DNA of 64,000 bases from Antennarius striatus (GCF_040054535.1 NC_090784.1:14175501-14239500); one strand, 5' to 3'. Positions 1 through 12,924 are shown, counted from the stretch's first letter. Notes: generated by a model not told the origin, from the sequence alone. Numbers and translations are program-made.

Positions 1-269
1 CACTCCTTTTCCAATTGTGCCCTTCTCAATGGGGTCAACAAGTAATGTGCCAGCTTCAGTCAAATGTATTCCTTACATCCCTTAAAGGGACAGTAAACTC
101 ATTTTTAAGTGACATATACCGTATGTTATTCATCATTATGAAAAATAGAAAAAAACAATTATGTGTCTAGCGTCATCCCTTTGGTCAGAAAACCTTAAAA
201 TCGGCGCTGCAGCAGCTTCCGCATCCACTGGTCACGTGGACGTCATACGTCACTGAAGACATACTTAGT

Positions 270-542
270 TTGGCAGCCATAGAACACAATGCGATCGCCC
301 AAGCAATAAACCCGATAAAAATCATGGTTACCTGCAAGGTGAACAGTTGTGCTAACACAACAGGACATAAACACAAAGACAAGGGCCAATCCTTCTTCAG
401 AATACCTTCTGGGAAGCTAGGAAGGAAAATGAGAGCACGAATAAACACAGTCAAAATGATCAAAGATCCGAGGATCTGTCATGAGCACCCGGATGATTTC
501 CAAAAAGATTTGAAGGTAAGATCAATATCAGACAACACATAG
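270..542 (+). pseudogene. THAP-like zinc-finger exon of transposon origin
   Basis: A 90-residue open frame begins MAAIEHNA. It has C-x4-C (CKVNSC), then FFRIP about 20 residues later, and then a CHEHPDDF segment. This order resembles a THAP DNA-binding domain (C-x2-4-C, an F-x-x-P type turn, C-x2-H, with a following F). A possible splice donor (AAG|gtaaga) follows the DDFQKDLK stretch at about 513, after which the frame soon ends at a stop. It lies wholly inside the TTAA-flanked element, so it is most likely the DNA-binding exon of its transposase and not a host gene. Whether it is transcribed cannot be told from sequence. Confidence 0.55.
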
Positions 543-829
543 TATTTATTCAGAATTCTCAAGTTTTAGTGGATAATTAATTCATGTCTGGAGCTACTCG
601 AGATATTGTATAAATGTTTTTATGACCATACAAGACATATTAATATAAACTAGAGTTGTTATTAACTCCACACAGTCGAGTGGCGGTTAATGCTAACATA
701 ATATGGAAAATCCCACTGACGGCTAGCGTGTTAGCATCGGTAGCGCAATTAACTTTTCTATGCAGACAGTAAACCAAAACGGGACATTATAACTAGTTGG
801 ATATCTGTCTGAATCTGATTCAGATGAAG

Positions 830-957
830 ACACCTGAGTCGCTAGATGTCCAAACTCTCGTCCTCCACATCCATCGGGTGATAATTATACGGGATAATTA
901 CCCCCCCAGGTGGGTTCACAGGGAACTCGTCCTCAGTATCTGATGATGATGACATGA
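830..957 (-). pseudogene. Short acidic reading frame within the Kolobok-type element
   Basis: On the minus strand a frame starts MSSSSDTEDEF near 955 and runs PVNPPGGV..IIPYNYHPMDVEDESLDI before a TAG near 831. An acidic start followed by a PY-x-x-P stretch resembles the small first exon of some fish DNA transposons, but I cannot name the family. It could also be chance. Confidence 0.3.
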
Positions 958-1222
958 TTTTAGATATCCTGATGAATAGTAGTGAAAATATCAGGTCCTT
1001 ACCTTGTCACTTGCTTTATCTGCATTTATATGGATTCACTCTGATGTCTACGATTGCGTCACTTCCGCTGACATGGGGCGCTCCAAAACTTACGATAGAT
1101 TTAGTTTTTCTAATTCTCCATTGCTCATAAAAAAAATTATGATGCCACCAAGCCTTTTTTTCAATTTATGTACTTCAAATACAGACTTGGTTCATTTTGA
1201 CTTTACTGTCCCTTTAAAGTTG

Positions 1223-1224
<2 letters not shown>

Positions 1225-1278
<54 letters not shown>
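1225..1278. repeat. (CA)n microsatellite
   Basis: An uninterrupted CA run starts 8 bp after the right TTAA of the Kolobok-type element. Confidence 0.98.
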
Positions 1279-1281
<3 letters not shown>

Positions 1282-1963
1282 CATCTTCACACATTCACTC
1301 TTCAATTTTCTGATATGTGATTGCTGCTAGTCATTAATTATTGGTGAGTCTCTCATTATATATCTTCCTTAATGACAAGGACACAGAATGGTATAAGCAG
1401 CTCTTCATTTCTGCTTGACATTTGCAGACTGACACATGTTCACGTGCATATCACACAAAAGCACACAACCAACACTAATACTAACAGCAGTTTCTCCGAT
1501 AACGTCTTGCCATTGTAATTGTTATTGCTAATTTAAGTGCACATAATGAAGTGTTTAGCAGCATGGGCCTCTCTACAAACCAAAACAAAAGAGACATGTG
1601 CAGCAGGGGATTATGGGAGGTCCCAACTTCATTGTTGAGCACGACTATTACTGATGAAAAATGTATTAGACATGACTCAGGTGAAACGATAACACATGAT
1701 GCTTTTAAGTCTCATTCAACTCTCAGCTGACTTTCCTTCCTTATTTTCTCATTTTCTTCTGGAAGTTCTAGCAACATGTGAAGTGACCAAGTGAAACATA
1801 ACACCGTAAAGTTACAAATTTATTTCGTTTTTGAAAATTTCTCATTCTCAAAATGCAGGTTATTGTAGCTCATCTATGTCTTTTTATTGTTTTGAGCTTT
1901 TGGGTCACTTATGGCGTTTTGGTATTTTTTTTCTGCTATGTCTTCTCTTCTTGCTGTTTGTGC

Positions 1964-1964
<1 letters not shown>

Positions 1965-2032
<68 letters not shown>
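1965..2032. repeat. (GT)n microsatellite
   Basis: Uninterrupted GT run in non-coding sequence. Confidence 0.98.
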
Positions 2033-2034
<2 letters not shown>

Positions 2035-2039
2035 CTCGT

Positions 2040-3800
2040 AGGAGTGAGAGAATGAATTGGGAGGAAGTGCTGCCTCATTTGATTGCTGCCATGCGATTGT
2101 TCAGGGTGCTGAATCCCTGACTATTTGAGCCTCACGTCGACTTTACTCCCTCTTTCTTCCAGTTCCAGTCTTTCCACCACCAGTAAAATGTCAGGATTTT
2201 GGGATGGTTGGTTTTTTTTAAAAAAGTGAGCTGTTGACTGTTGTGATGAGGTAGTTTGTGTTCTTTGGAGATCCTTCCTGAAACTTGTGATTGAGGAGGG
2301 AGTAGCCTTTTTCTTTTTACCCAATTTTGCTCCTGTTTAATTTGTTTATAGAGGATGGGTTAAAGTCTTGACATTTATTTGCCTTTATATTTTATCAGGG
2401 AAACTAGGTTTGATTAAATGTTGTTGTTTTTTTGTTGTTGTTATGTTGGCATTTTTATTTCTCAGACGCTAAAGAAAACCCACTTCATATGAACTTATAC
2501 TAGGTGTTGTTAGCCTTTCCTATGGTGGGAAGACTGGGAAAGCACCCACACACGTTGTGCCAAGGTTTCTTTTAGGCCGGGGCACAACACGAATATCAAC
2601 ACAGGATACTGTGTCACAATCGATTATCAGTTTAGTAAAGTTTCAATATACAAATGAAAACGTTTACTACCATTATATAAACATACATTCCTTGCTGAAA
2701 TGTGGTAGTTAAATTAAATGTATATGCTATAGATGAAATGCTTCACAATGTACACACACAGAAAATGAGAGTGTGAAGAAAATATAGTTGTATTCATTCA
2801 GGCAGCTTGGCAGTGGCAAATGAATATTCTTTCACCCAGTCATCATTTTTATTTATTCATCTATCTGCTAAATGTGTTTCTTATCGCTGCTGGCAAGCCA
2901 TCTGCTTTGAGGAAACACAATGTTGAATGAAAGCGCAGGAATGTTCAGCACAATAGAACATAATGGAATCACACATAATGGCAAACAGAATAAGGTTTTA
3001 CAGACCTAACAGATTAGTGTACTGTTGAGGACAATGAATTATTCTCTCTCCCTATTAAAATCCTACATTAGACAGCAGCATGCACAAGAAACTGGTGTGT
3101 CTTATCAGCTCTGACAGTATGTATGGTTGCATTTACTCCAGGGAAGCACTAGACATGGAAATGCCAGATGGTTCTGAATTACTGTGAATATTGTTTTATG
3201 TGCTTCCAGAAAAAAAAGTAACAGCACTTACTTAAAAATCACAATACACTCCAATTCAAATAAACCAGTGTTTTCTCTGTGAATCACCACATCCATTGGC
3301 AACACAGTGGAAAACGAATGCCAGACGTTCAAACAAAGAGATAGACAGGCAGACAGATAATCAGGCAGAGAGACAGCCAGAGACAGACACATGCCATCAG
3401 ACTGTCAAAGGAATATATTTTCATACTGAACATGTCTCAAGAGGCTTATTTCAATCTCGTGGATACTGTCTTAGTTCGGTTTCTGTTCAAACTGAGGTGA
3501 AAAATAACCACACCAGAAGCAGAAAGCAGAGGTTTGCTCCATTTTATAAACAAACTTTACTGAAGTTTGTTGCAAAGCAACAAAACATATCTTTATGTTT
3601 AGAAGGAGAGAGATGTTTGTGTTTATTTACACCAAACTGACAGTCATTCAAGTAACACATCATCTGAATTGATGTTGACATAAATATTTCATATATTTAA
3701 ACAGCACAATCTCAGAGCCTAACTTCAATCTAGGGTCACGAGAATAGAATAGAATAGAGTAGAATAGAGTAGAATAAAAAACCTATTCTGTGTTTAATAA
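2040..3800. other. Intergenic stretch without recognisable gene
   Basis: AT-rich single-copy-like DNA. No supported exon, RNA gene or element was seen. There is a short imperfect AGAATA-type repeat at about 3745-3776. Confidence 0.6.
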
Positions 3801-3827
3801 GGCAAATATTTAAGTGAAATTTAAGAT

Positions 3828-3872
3828 AATACCAGTCTATTTCAATCCCGTGGATTGAAATAGACTGGTATT
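3828..3872. repeat. Perfect hairpin, 21-bp arms, 3-nt loop
   Basis: The left arm (3828-3848) is the exact reverse complement of 3852-3872, with CGT as the loop. There are no tell-tale transposon ends around it. Confidence 0.95.
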
Positions 3873-4814
3873 GTTTTTACTTTGGAGGAAAAACAAGCGA
3901 AAAGTTTCTGTTGACAGCACAATCAAATTGTTTTCTAACATAATTGCTGTTCAGACACTTTACACTTTATGTATCTTACTTTTCAAACTTTTTTTCTTGT
4001 TTTTCTGAACTTATCTTATTTATCTTATTTATCGACTCGGCTTACTGGGACCTTCAGAGAGGTATTTCGTACTGCCCCATGTGAAAATGTGTGTCAGCAT
4101 GACAAATAAAGACTCTGATTCTGATAATGTTTTACTAATAAAGCTTTCAGTAATGATTGCAACCACAAACTGATTTCATGCTGCATGCTTTTACTTTTCC
4201 TCACAGTGGGGTGGGGTGTTAAATGTGTCACTTGCAGCTCTATATAACTGCCAGCTTACTGCGGCTTATTTCATTACATCCAGGAGCTGTTATGGGGTCA
4301 GACCATGGGGGAGTGGTGGTGTAGAGAGCCCAGAGGTAGGACAGATGTTTGTGCGTGCAGAATTTTTTCATTGTTGCCATGACTGCACGAGGTAAGCTAA
4401 AACACGCATGGCAGAGACTTGTGCTGACAGCATTCTGGCACATGAAATATTACGCATGTCACCATTTCATCACTCATCATTTGTGTAGCACCACAAACAG
4501 TACAGAAAGCTAGGGCCAATCTCAGGAGTGGCTATGATTACACTGAAGACCACAGACCAATGAATAGAAATGAACTTCTGGTGTGTTTTTATAATACTGG
4601 ATTACCTGGAAGTAGACACAGACAAAACACCATATGACAGACACAACAATTTTGAACACTTCACAAATCTACTGACCTTTTGTTTGGCTCAGTCTTATTT
4701 AATGCTGTTTATATTTGTAAATGTTTTCTACTTTAGGATTCTCTGTTTCTTTTTAAAAATTCTCTTCTTTTAATTGAATAGGTTTCTGAGTGAGTTGCTC
4801 ACTCCAAATTGTCC

Positions 4815-5015
4815 TTAAAGGCGTTTTGTGCGAGAGAGGTTATCTGTCTATGTATAGCCCTGCAATGGGATGGCGACCTATCCAGGGTGTACCCAATCTC
4901 TTGCATGTGGCCAGGCGAGATAAGCTGCAGCAAACTTGTGAGCAGATAAGCAGCTGTAGACTACATGATTACATTCATCTTGTCTTCAAAAAGATGGATG
5001 GATGGAAGTTTAATG
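4815..5015 (-). repeat. Teleost dispersed repeat (ATGGATGGATGG-ended family)
   Basis: It contains the familiar phrases CCTGCAATGGGATGGCGACC, TATCCAGGGTGTACCC and, at the end, GATGGATGGATGG. It is the reverse orientation of the family seen at 53,170-53,525. Confidence 0.65.
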
Positions 5016-5460
5016 TGTTAAAATGAACAAATAAATGTAATCAGTCCTTTTATTATTATTTTTTCTGGGCAAGGGATCCTACCAGGTGCTGCAGGCAGAT
5101 TGAAAGGGTTTTAGTTCCACTTAAATCCGAGTGCTTGTATCTTGTATGAAACATATTGAGCTTGTCTGTTTCTACCAGCATTCATAAATTCTTCCTGTGC
5201 TATCCAGTCATTTGTATCTCTAGTGGTTAGGGTGTATTATTATCAACTATTTGGGGGAAGGGGATGCAACCAGCCATAAAGAGTCTAATATATCTATGAA
5301 TAGATATACAAATAACTCTGAAAATTATACTGATCTGATGACTACTTGTGGCTACTTTCCTTATCCCAATTTGAAAGTGTTTAAAGTTAAAAAGAAAAAA
5401 AAGGAAATTACAGTATGACTTTTTGCATTAATATTAATACAAATCTAAAAAAGAGGAAAC

Positions 5461-5489
5461 ACTAATATCACTCTCAAAGTGATATTAGT
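5461..5489. repeat. Perfect hairpin, 12-bp arms, 5-nt loop
   Basis: ACTAATATCACT at 5461-5472 pairs with 5478-5489. Confidence 0.9.
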
Positions 5490-7740
5490 TGTTTTTGTCA
5501 CAGGATAGGGATGTTAATAGTACCTGTATGAGCTTCAGCAGTGTTTCTAACTTTGCCAGTCTGTCATATTCAGCTGAGGTTAACATGGCTAAGTTGTGTC
5601 TCTGCTGTGTCAGTGTTGCCTTTAGTGGATCAAGAGTTGAATTACAATGTGTGTGTACATCCTGGATGAGAGTCCACTTCTTGACCCTGACCCTCTTAGT
5701 GAACCTGCAGCTCTGCTGCAGTTGGGTTTAAAATGTCTTATTATTTTACTGCACTTTGCTTAAGCACCATTAAAGTTACTGTCATGGACAGTCATTGTTA
5801 ACGACTAACTGATGTACGCAACACCAGGGGTCTATTCTTATGGCGGAATCCTTGCTGCCATGATCATATTTGGCAAACTATTGAAGATAACATTTCAGCT
5901 GTGAACGAAATATTCTGAAATATTCTGAATTTTCTTGAAAATTCAGTCTGTTTGTTTGTTTTTTGCACTTAAACTGTAGTTGTTCTTCAGAAAAATGGTA
6001 CATCAATGTTATGTAAATTAATTCCCTGAATTATTTAGTCTTTACAGACAACTTCCATGACATTTACATTTGCAGAAGATAGATCACAAAACTGGTTTAA
6101 CAGACAAGACCCCAATTAAACTTATTTAACATGCAGATGATCCAATTGGCCAGCTGTAGGCTCATAATTATTGTCTTACCAATCATGGGTATTTGTGAAT
6201 AGATGAATTTAGACATCATAACCCAGAGGGGAGATTGAAAGAGGGTGAGAAGAAATAGAATCCTCCTTTGTTACAAGGAATTTTCTCCCCTGTTAACAAG
6301 AGACTTGGCAGGAAAAGGAATATAGAACAACAACAATTTACCTGATCATCATTAATAACATTCTGCTCATTAAATCTGTGCAAATTGCATGCTGCACAGC
6401 CCAATGGTTTCTCCCTCCACCTTTCTGCTGCAAAAATACAAAACAGGAAATAACATACTGTATCTGATGAGCATGGGGTTTTCATCCTAATAGAATTAGA
6501 CTTCATGTTAGCTTTTGCCTACCTTGTCAGCGCTTTCACTCAACTGGAGGTAAGGCTGCAGAGATGCAGTGAAAACATTTCAAGTTCAGACTTATCATGG
6601 GCTGTTGATGGCCCTGCAGCCATTAACGTAGATTTGTGTGAATGTGTGCTTTTTGAAGTCCACAGGTTTTTGTCAGAGATATGATTATACAGGATGGCAC
6701 AGCATTTAATCTCAAAGCACTGCATAGCAACCAAAGCGATTTATTTGGTTTCACTGATGATAGATTATAAATAGTGTGACTTTGAGGTAAAGGGTGAGGG
6801 GTAAGAAAGATGTTGCAAAAAGATTGTCAAACCTTGCTTTACAAGGAGATGATAACATGATCCTATGGAAGCATTGTCTTTGTGGAGATATTTCCAAAGC
6901 ATCACAATCCTCTTTGTTGTTAAAAAGCCATACCGGTTATTCTGATACAATTAAGGACATAAAATTCTGCAGCAATGTGTCAAACGAAAGAGGAAAATCT
7001 CTAAATCTGCAGTTTCATGCAGTTCCTCCCCGCCTCTGATTTCTGCCGCTTGGCTTGCCAGATAATATTCTGAACTTCAAACATGCAGTCAGTGCTTATC
7101 CCGTTAAGTAGAGATAGGGGTTGAGGCTCTCAGAATATAGAGATGCGACTATATTGTACACATGTCTGTTGTGGCGATTGTGATAACATTACAGCAAGCA
7201 TACACAATAACAAACAACAAAAGTCAAACCTATGAATTTCCAGAATAATGAGAAAGTGTGTACATGTCATACATTGGAAATATGAACTGTTCCTTATCTA
7301 TCATCAGCCCCAAAGCAGCAATTTATTCTCAGCCAAACATCTGCAGAAATAGGTTAGATTTTCATCCACGGTATTTCTGATCTCTGCTCAAACCGGTTCC
7401 TTAATCCAAATTTTTCGATTTCTCTGTGTATCTCATACTAATTTTTGTCTTGTCTTTAAACCAATACATACAAATAAAGGCAAACTTAGTGACCAAAAAT
7501 TAAAGTTTTAAATAATGATTTCATTCAACATTTTCAATACAAGTAACATAAGTTTAGAGAACAAACAATATTTACAGTACTTTATTCAGAGAGATACAGA
7601 AAAATTACCACTTTCAAGAGATATTACCAAAACATATTAATGAAGAAGATCCAGACCTGACTACAGCTTTTGGAAAACCAGGATCGACCACCTACTAAAT
7701 TCCTACATTAAACAGAAAATGTGTGCCTCTGAGCACTTTC
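5490..7740. other. Intergenic stretch without recognisable gene
   Basis: Several short open frames exist, but none has a recognisable domain, good splice context or codon pattern. Nothing can be supported here. Confidence 0.6.
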
Positions 7741-7744
7741 CGAG

Positions 7745-7880
7745 TCAACTCATTCATTCATTCATCTTCTGCCGCTTCTTGCGCCGTGGCGGGTCACGGG
7801 AAGCCGGATCCTAACTCAGCTGGCATAGGGCTTGAGGCAGGGGACACTCTGGGCACGACGCCAGTGAAACACGGAGCTTC
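7745..7880 (+). repeat. Teleost dispersed repeat (5' part)
   Basis: It starts with ATTCATTCATTCAT and carries GAGGCAGGGGACACTCTGGG, like the fuller copy at 53,170-53,525. Confidence 0.6.
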
Positions 7881-7939
7881 CAAGTCAACTGGACTTACTT
7901 AAGTTTGGCTGAAGACATTTTCCCTTTCATCATTCAAAG

Positions 7940-8050
7940 GACTTCTTCAGTTCTGACTGAAGAAGTCTCTTTCTGATGAACAGAAAGAGACTTTAGTTCT
8001 GAACTAAAGAAGTCTCTTGGATGAGAGACAAAACATCTTCAAAAAGACAT
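7940..8050 (+). repeat. Overlapping-hairpin dispersed repeat
   Basis: GACTTCTTCAGT (7940-7951) pairs with 7956-7967. GTCTCTTTCTG pairs with CAGAAAGAGAC at about 7965-7991, and a third pairing around TTTAGTTCTGAACTAAAG follows. The GGATGAGAGACAAAACATCTTCA tail (split: GGATGAGAGAC, AAAACATCTTCA) is a common teleost dispersed sequence of uncertain class. Confidence 0.6.
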
Positions 8051-8369
8051 TTGGATATCATACAGAAGGGGGTCGTTGTCCCCCTTCTGTACTGCATTGT
8101 GGGTGGCTTTTAGATGGTGCCGTAGTACCACTCAGGACAGCCAACTCCTCAGGACTAGAGTCAGTGTGACTGTATATGTGTGACAGTTAGTAGAAGAAAA
8201 AGAAGAAGGGAAGCAGCAGCACGTAACCCATGGGAGGGGTTAATGTCACACACAGGCGGTGTGATTACAATGCAAGAGCAGTGGTGGTACTCGCAGCTCC
8301 CCATGTCTCTAAATGTATGTACACATAGATACATGTGTGTTTGTAAAAATAGGAGAGCGAGAGAAAGAC

Positions 8370-8391
8370 GGACGGACAGACGGACAGACGG

Positions 8392-8446
<55 letters not shown>

Positions 8447-8448
8447 GG
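8370..8448. repeat. GACA tetranucleotide array with GACG variants at one end
   Basis: The array passes from (GGAC/AGAC/GGAC) units at 8370-8402 into pure GACA repeats up to 8448. Confidence 0.95.
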
Positions 8449-8889
8449 GAGAAAGAGATCCCAGGAGTACATCACAGGTGGGTATTAAACTATAACACAG
8501 ACGTAAGCCTCTGGAGTAGGAGATCCTGACATCCTCTTGCCCTCTTGGGGAGTTAAGATGGCAGCTAATCCTGGACAGGATGGCAAAGAAAGCAGCACAC
8601 TTGGCTGACTTTCGGCAGTGCGGCAGAAAAAAGCAGAAGATTTGATTTGATTGTTGAAACAATGTGGGACTACTGGGTCACACGGTGGTCCTCTATTGGA
8701 TTAGGCGGGATGCTAGACTGAACACAAAAAAAAAATCTGTGCTTGTCCAGTGAGATTCTTAGAGATGGTTTGGTCAAAGTGCATGAGGTGAGCTACCTCC
8801 ATCAGAGGCAGCCAGTGCAACTAGAAGCAAGACCTGCATTTCAGTTTCAGGGTTGTATGTTCTTGGTGACATCGCTGGACAGGAGTTGG

Positions 8890-9146
8890 AGACAGCATCC
8901 GTGTGTGCTGTGTTCCGAGACTCACGGAACGCAGTGCATTTCCGTTAATACAAAAGTGTTTTAAACAGTCTATAAGAGTGTGGGAAAAGGTAATAAAGAA
9001 GGTGGTTTAATATCAGTATGGAGAGGATTCATAAACGTTCAAATATCTGTAAATAATAAAATAAATTGTTTGTCGCTATATCGCGGAATTTTATTTTCCG
9101 TGGGTGGTCCTGGAACACATTTACCACAAGTAACGAGGGATTACTA
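8890..9146 (+). mobile_element. Tigger-like MITE, 5'-truncated copy
   Basis: It matches the family seen complete at 38,348-38,700: GGTTTAATATCAGTATGGAG, then CGCTATATCGCGGAATT, TGGTCCTGGAACACATT, and the terminus CGAGGGATTACTA. Confidence 0.7.
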
Positions 9147-9254
9147 TAGTTTATTTTCAGAAGCAAGAAGTTGACTAGTTGATCTCATCGGTAGCAGATT
9201 TAGTCAAAGTCAAAATGAGGTCCAGAAGAGATAAGGAAGGATTTTATTGAAATA

Positions 9255-9350
9255 TAGTAATCCCTCGTTACTTGCGGGTAGTATGTTCCAGGACCACCCA
9301 TGAAAAACAAAATTCCACGATATAGCGACAAACTATTAATTTTATTACAT
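9255..9350 (-). mobile_element. Tigger-like MITE, terminal fragment
   Basis: The terminus TAGTAATCCCTCGTTACTTG is followed by TGTTCCAGGACCACCCATG and CCACGATATAGCGACAAACT. It is inverted relative to the copy ending at 9146. Confidence 0.65.
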
Positions 9351-9435
9351 GACTATTTATTTCTAACATGACAGCCAATCAGGGAGCTGGACCAAGAAAG
9401 AAGACAAAAATGTAACATTTCATATGGAATAGGCA

Positions 9436-10210
9436 TAGGACATTTTTTCCACTGACATTTATGAAGTGTAATTGCCTCATCTGCCAGTCTATCATCTCAA
9501 TACCAAAGAAGGGAAACGTAGAACGGCATTTTCAGACTGTTCATGGGAACTACGACACCGACTCTGCTGAAAAGTGAGCTGAGAAAGAGAAAGGTGAAGT
9601 GAACTAAAAGGCCAGTTGTCTGGAGAGTGGTAATTTTTCTCACAGTCAACTTCCAAATTAAAACCTGTAGATTGCGAGTGATTCACACTGCAGTTGGGTG
9701 AATCTATGGAAGTGATGACACAGCCCATTTTGTTTCATATGGTATTTACTGATATCACTGCAAATGAGGCAGTATTCACAGTACTGTCCATGAAAGAACA
9801 GACATGAGGAGAGGACAAATTTCTCTCATTCAAAAACTTTATTGAGAAAACCCAGCCCTGACTGTACAAATTGGTGTCCACCACAGATGGAGCACCCGCA
9901 ATGGATGGCCACCTGAATAGATTTATTGTCGAGTGCAGGCAGGACAATGTTTTTCCTGAATTACCACCATCAACAAGCGTTACACGCTAAAATGCTCAAT
10001 ATGAAAGAGATCATGGATGTGACAACGTAGATCGCGTGTTCTATTCACGACAGATCTCTTCAAAGCGACTTCAGTGAACATTTGAAGAAGGCTGTCTGCG
10101 GCCACTCTGAGTTGATGTTACACACTGACATACTTAGCATAGTTTTTTAGGGCTCACTCTGGAGATTAAAAAGTTTTTCCATGTAACTGGACATGCAGAA
10201 TACAAGGAGC
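9436..10210 (+). pseudogene. hAT-type transposase relic (GTF2IRD2/ZBED-like lineage)
   Basis: Frame-hopping translation gives ISIPKKGNVERHFQTVHG and then KSELRKRKVK near 9500-9600, an N-terminal region like that of transposase-derived GTF2IRD2/ZBED-type proteins. Around 9870-9960 it gives LYKLVSTTDGAPAMDGHLNR, FIVECRQDNVFPEF and later AKMLN/KEIMDV-like pieces. VTTDGAPSM is a typical catalytic-domain motif of this hAT group. Stops and frameshifts interrupt every frame, so the gene is dead. Boundaries are approximate and no terminal repeats were identified. Confidence 0.6.
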
Positions 10211-10269
10211 TAAATCACGGTCAGGCTGTCCAAATACTGTTGCAAATACCGAATATACAAGTGCACAGA

Positions 10270-10340
10270 GCAGGACTTAAACCCAAAACTGTCTTTCTGT
10301 GAGGCAACAGTGCTACCCATTGCGCCACCAGGCTGCCCCT
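10270..10340 (+). repeat. Teleost dispersed repeat (3' tail)
   Basis: The TGAGGCAACAGTGCTACCCA and TTGCGCCACCAGGCTGCCCC phrases match the tail module of the family at 53,170-53,525. Confidence 0.55.
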
Positions 10341-11990
10341 ATTCTAAATATATTTATAAATAATTGCTTTGCTTTTTTGTTATTGGTAGATCTTTTTGAC
10401 TTTGTCATTTCATAAGTAACTCTCATGCTTAAAAAGTGTGAGCACCTCTGCTTTAGGCTATTATCTACTTCTGTTATTGATTCATAATGCTTATCTTTAT
10501 CTTTGCCTTCATTGCTTTCTGCTTGTCTAATTTTTCAACAACCTTAAAACGCAGCTGAATCTGAAAGTTATACATAATGCATTTACATGTTATCTGTAAC
10601 AGAAACCCACAGAACATACTTATTCATTATGGCACTAAGGAACTATGTACAATATGCGCACTGTATTTCAAACTATTATTAGCAACCGTGCCTCCTATTG
10701 TTTTGTCTAACCTCTGACAGCTGGAAACAATTTGAAACTGACAAATAATTTCCCATGGGAATTGAAAATCAGTACTGTAGCCTATCACACTGGATTTCAT
10801 TGCATTCATTGCTCTTTTGCCAGTGAGAGTTGCAAATGGGAGTTCTTCATGTTTTTGTATCTTAAGTTGCCAGAATAAATGTTTAATGTTGTCTATTGCA
10901 TGAAAGTTTGTGTCAGTAATTCACTGCAGGCAGATGCAACACAACACTGACAGAATCTGAGATCAGTGTCTCATGTCAGCAACTCTGCTATGCCATTTAA
11001 AATTGTCAGTTCAGCATGTGCTTTATGTAAACATTTCCCAGAGAGCATCACTGCTAAATGTTACAAGATGTTTTTGGATAAGCATGAAATACTTCAGTGG
11101 CTTCAATTCTTCTCTATACCTATTTGGAAACCTTCAAGGACCTGAAGAACCAATCAGTGATCTGCGACAAATGTTGTGGAGGATATAAATCTCTTGACAG
11201 TGAGGTTGGGAAGTTGTGAACTAGTCCAATATTGCTATTAGATGATTGTACAAAGATTTATGGGTGGTGTAGACTGAAGGTATCAGCAAGTGGTGTTTGT
11301 TAAACTGAGGGTAGATTAACTTTATGGTTATAATTTCATGGTTGTATGTTAGATAGTTGCACATTTAGATGCATTCAGATAGAGCGCTGTGCTATCTACT
11401 GTTTACCGTCTTTCTCAGTCTTTACATTTTAAAGCTTAATGAACCGTGTTTCTGTGGTGGCAAAATTGGTGAAGTCTCACTTGTGCTGAGGAGGCTATAT
11501 AGATGATGTAAAAGTAAGTGTAAAAGGTTTTAAATGAAAGAATGAAAGAAAGAAAAAGAAAGAAATAAAGAATTTCTAAAGGCGACACTAGTAAAGGAGC
11601 AATCTAAGTGGATCTGCTATCCTGTCTAGTCTAAGAGCGCTATAAGTGAATGGATGCCTTAAAGGTTAGGCATAAAATTATTTCTCATTTTGCTGCAATA
11701 TCCCCCCAGGTAGACATTAATGCTTTAGTTATGGACTTGACTGTAAAAGCTCCCGAGGTAACGTGCTGCTTGTCTGCTATAAATATTGCTGGCTATGTAT
11801 GTGCACATTGTAATTTTAATGAGGCCGCTTTTATGGTGAGCAGCATATTTTTCTACAAATAGTCAGTAAAGCTGATGTGATGCTATGTGTCATTTCTACA
11901 ACCAGATAGTCACCCTGTCTGCGGAGCCGAATCCCCAGGTGCTGCACATCACAGCTGAGACTATTCAGCTGTGATCATCCTGACCCATTT
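10341..11990. other. Intergenic stretch without recognisable gene
   Basis: AT-rich non-coding sequence; no element or exon is supported. Confidence 0.55.
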
Positions 11991-11991
11991 C

Positions 11992-12097
<106 letters not shown>

Positions 12098-12924
12098 ATT
12101 CATTGGCATACACACATTCGGTGAAGTACAAGAAAAGACAGGAATTGATACAGAGTATGAATGCACACAAAACACTTACAGTACATATGTGCCAAGCTCC
12201 CTTTCTGCTCTGTTGAGTCTGCTCATGTCACAATTTTGCAGATGTTTTAGCCATGGGGACACGAGCAATAAATTTGCAGAAAAACCTCTTGCTAGTCGCT
12301 TGGTTGGAACAGTGGGTTTTGAAATGATAATGAATCTGTGGGCCAGGATCTCCCACGTGGCACCATGTCTAGTGTGGAAACAGAAGAAATAGAATAAGAC
12401 AGCCATAGAAAGCAGCAGAATTAGATTTTCTTTCTATAAAATGAGAAAGTCAAATTCTGGCTGAACTACATGCTGCATTTAAAGCAGACTGTGTCATTAA
12501 GAAGTGATAAAATCTTTAAAAAAAAAAAAAAGTGAATCAGAGGTTACATCCACAGAGCACAGATGGTTCCCCATTCAAGTGATTTACTATTCAAAATTCT
12601 TTCTGTATCAATCAAATCTGAGAAACATAAGCTGTGATAACAGGAAGACAAGGTCATCAATATGCCCCTGATGTTCTTCTCAAATTTGCATATTTTTGAA
12701 GAAAAAGTACAAAATGTATGGAAATATGGCCACAGGTATTGTGAACATAAATTTTCATAGTAGCTTGTGTTAAAGACAAGTGGTAATACACTAAGCAACC
12801 ACACACATTTTGCCAGAGTGGATAGAAAGATATGAAAAACAAATTTAAAAATCTGTTTTTCCTCTCCCCTGTAATACTATTTATGAAGCTGCATTGTTTT
12901 AGAATGTCTAAGTTTTCTTTGATA

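Larger units (their letters stand above)
86..1213 (+). mobile_element. Kolobok-type (T2-like) DNA transposon, non-autonomous
   Basis: The element is bounded by TTAA at 82-85 and 1214-1217. Its ends are inverted copies of AGGGACAGTAAA, so both junctions read TTAAAGGGA on their own strand. TTAA target sites, TTAAAGG-type ends and THAP-containing transposases are recognised traits of the Kolobok superfamily (Xenopus T2 MITEs). Inside are one THAP-like exon on the plus strand and a short acidic reading frame on the minus strand. No full transposase catalytic domain is visible, so this looks like an internally deleted copy of about 1.13 kb. The inverted ends are seen directly; the superfamily assignment is inferred. 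Confidence 0.75.

Noticed and set aside
1004..1330. 108-residue open frame ending in a TH repeat
   Set aside because: It runs from the Kolobok-type element into the CA microsatellite; the repeat creates the frame.
3296..3640. 114-residue open frame
   Set aside because: No domain, low-complexity QTDNQAERQ start from a GACA-like tract, no splice context; cannot be supported as a gene.
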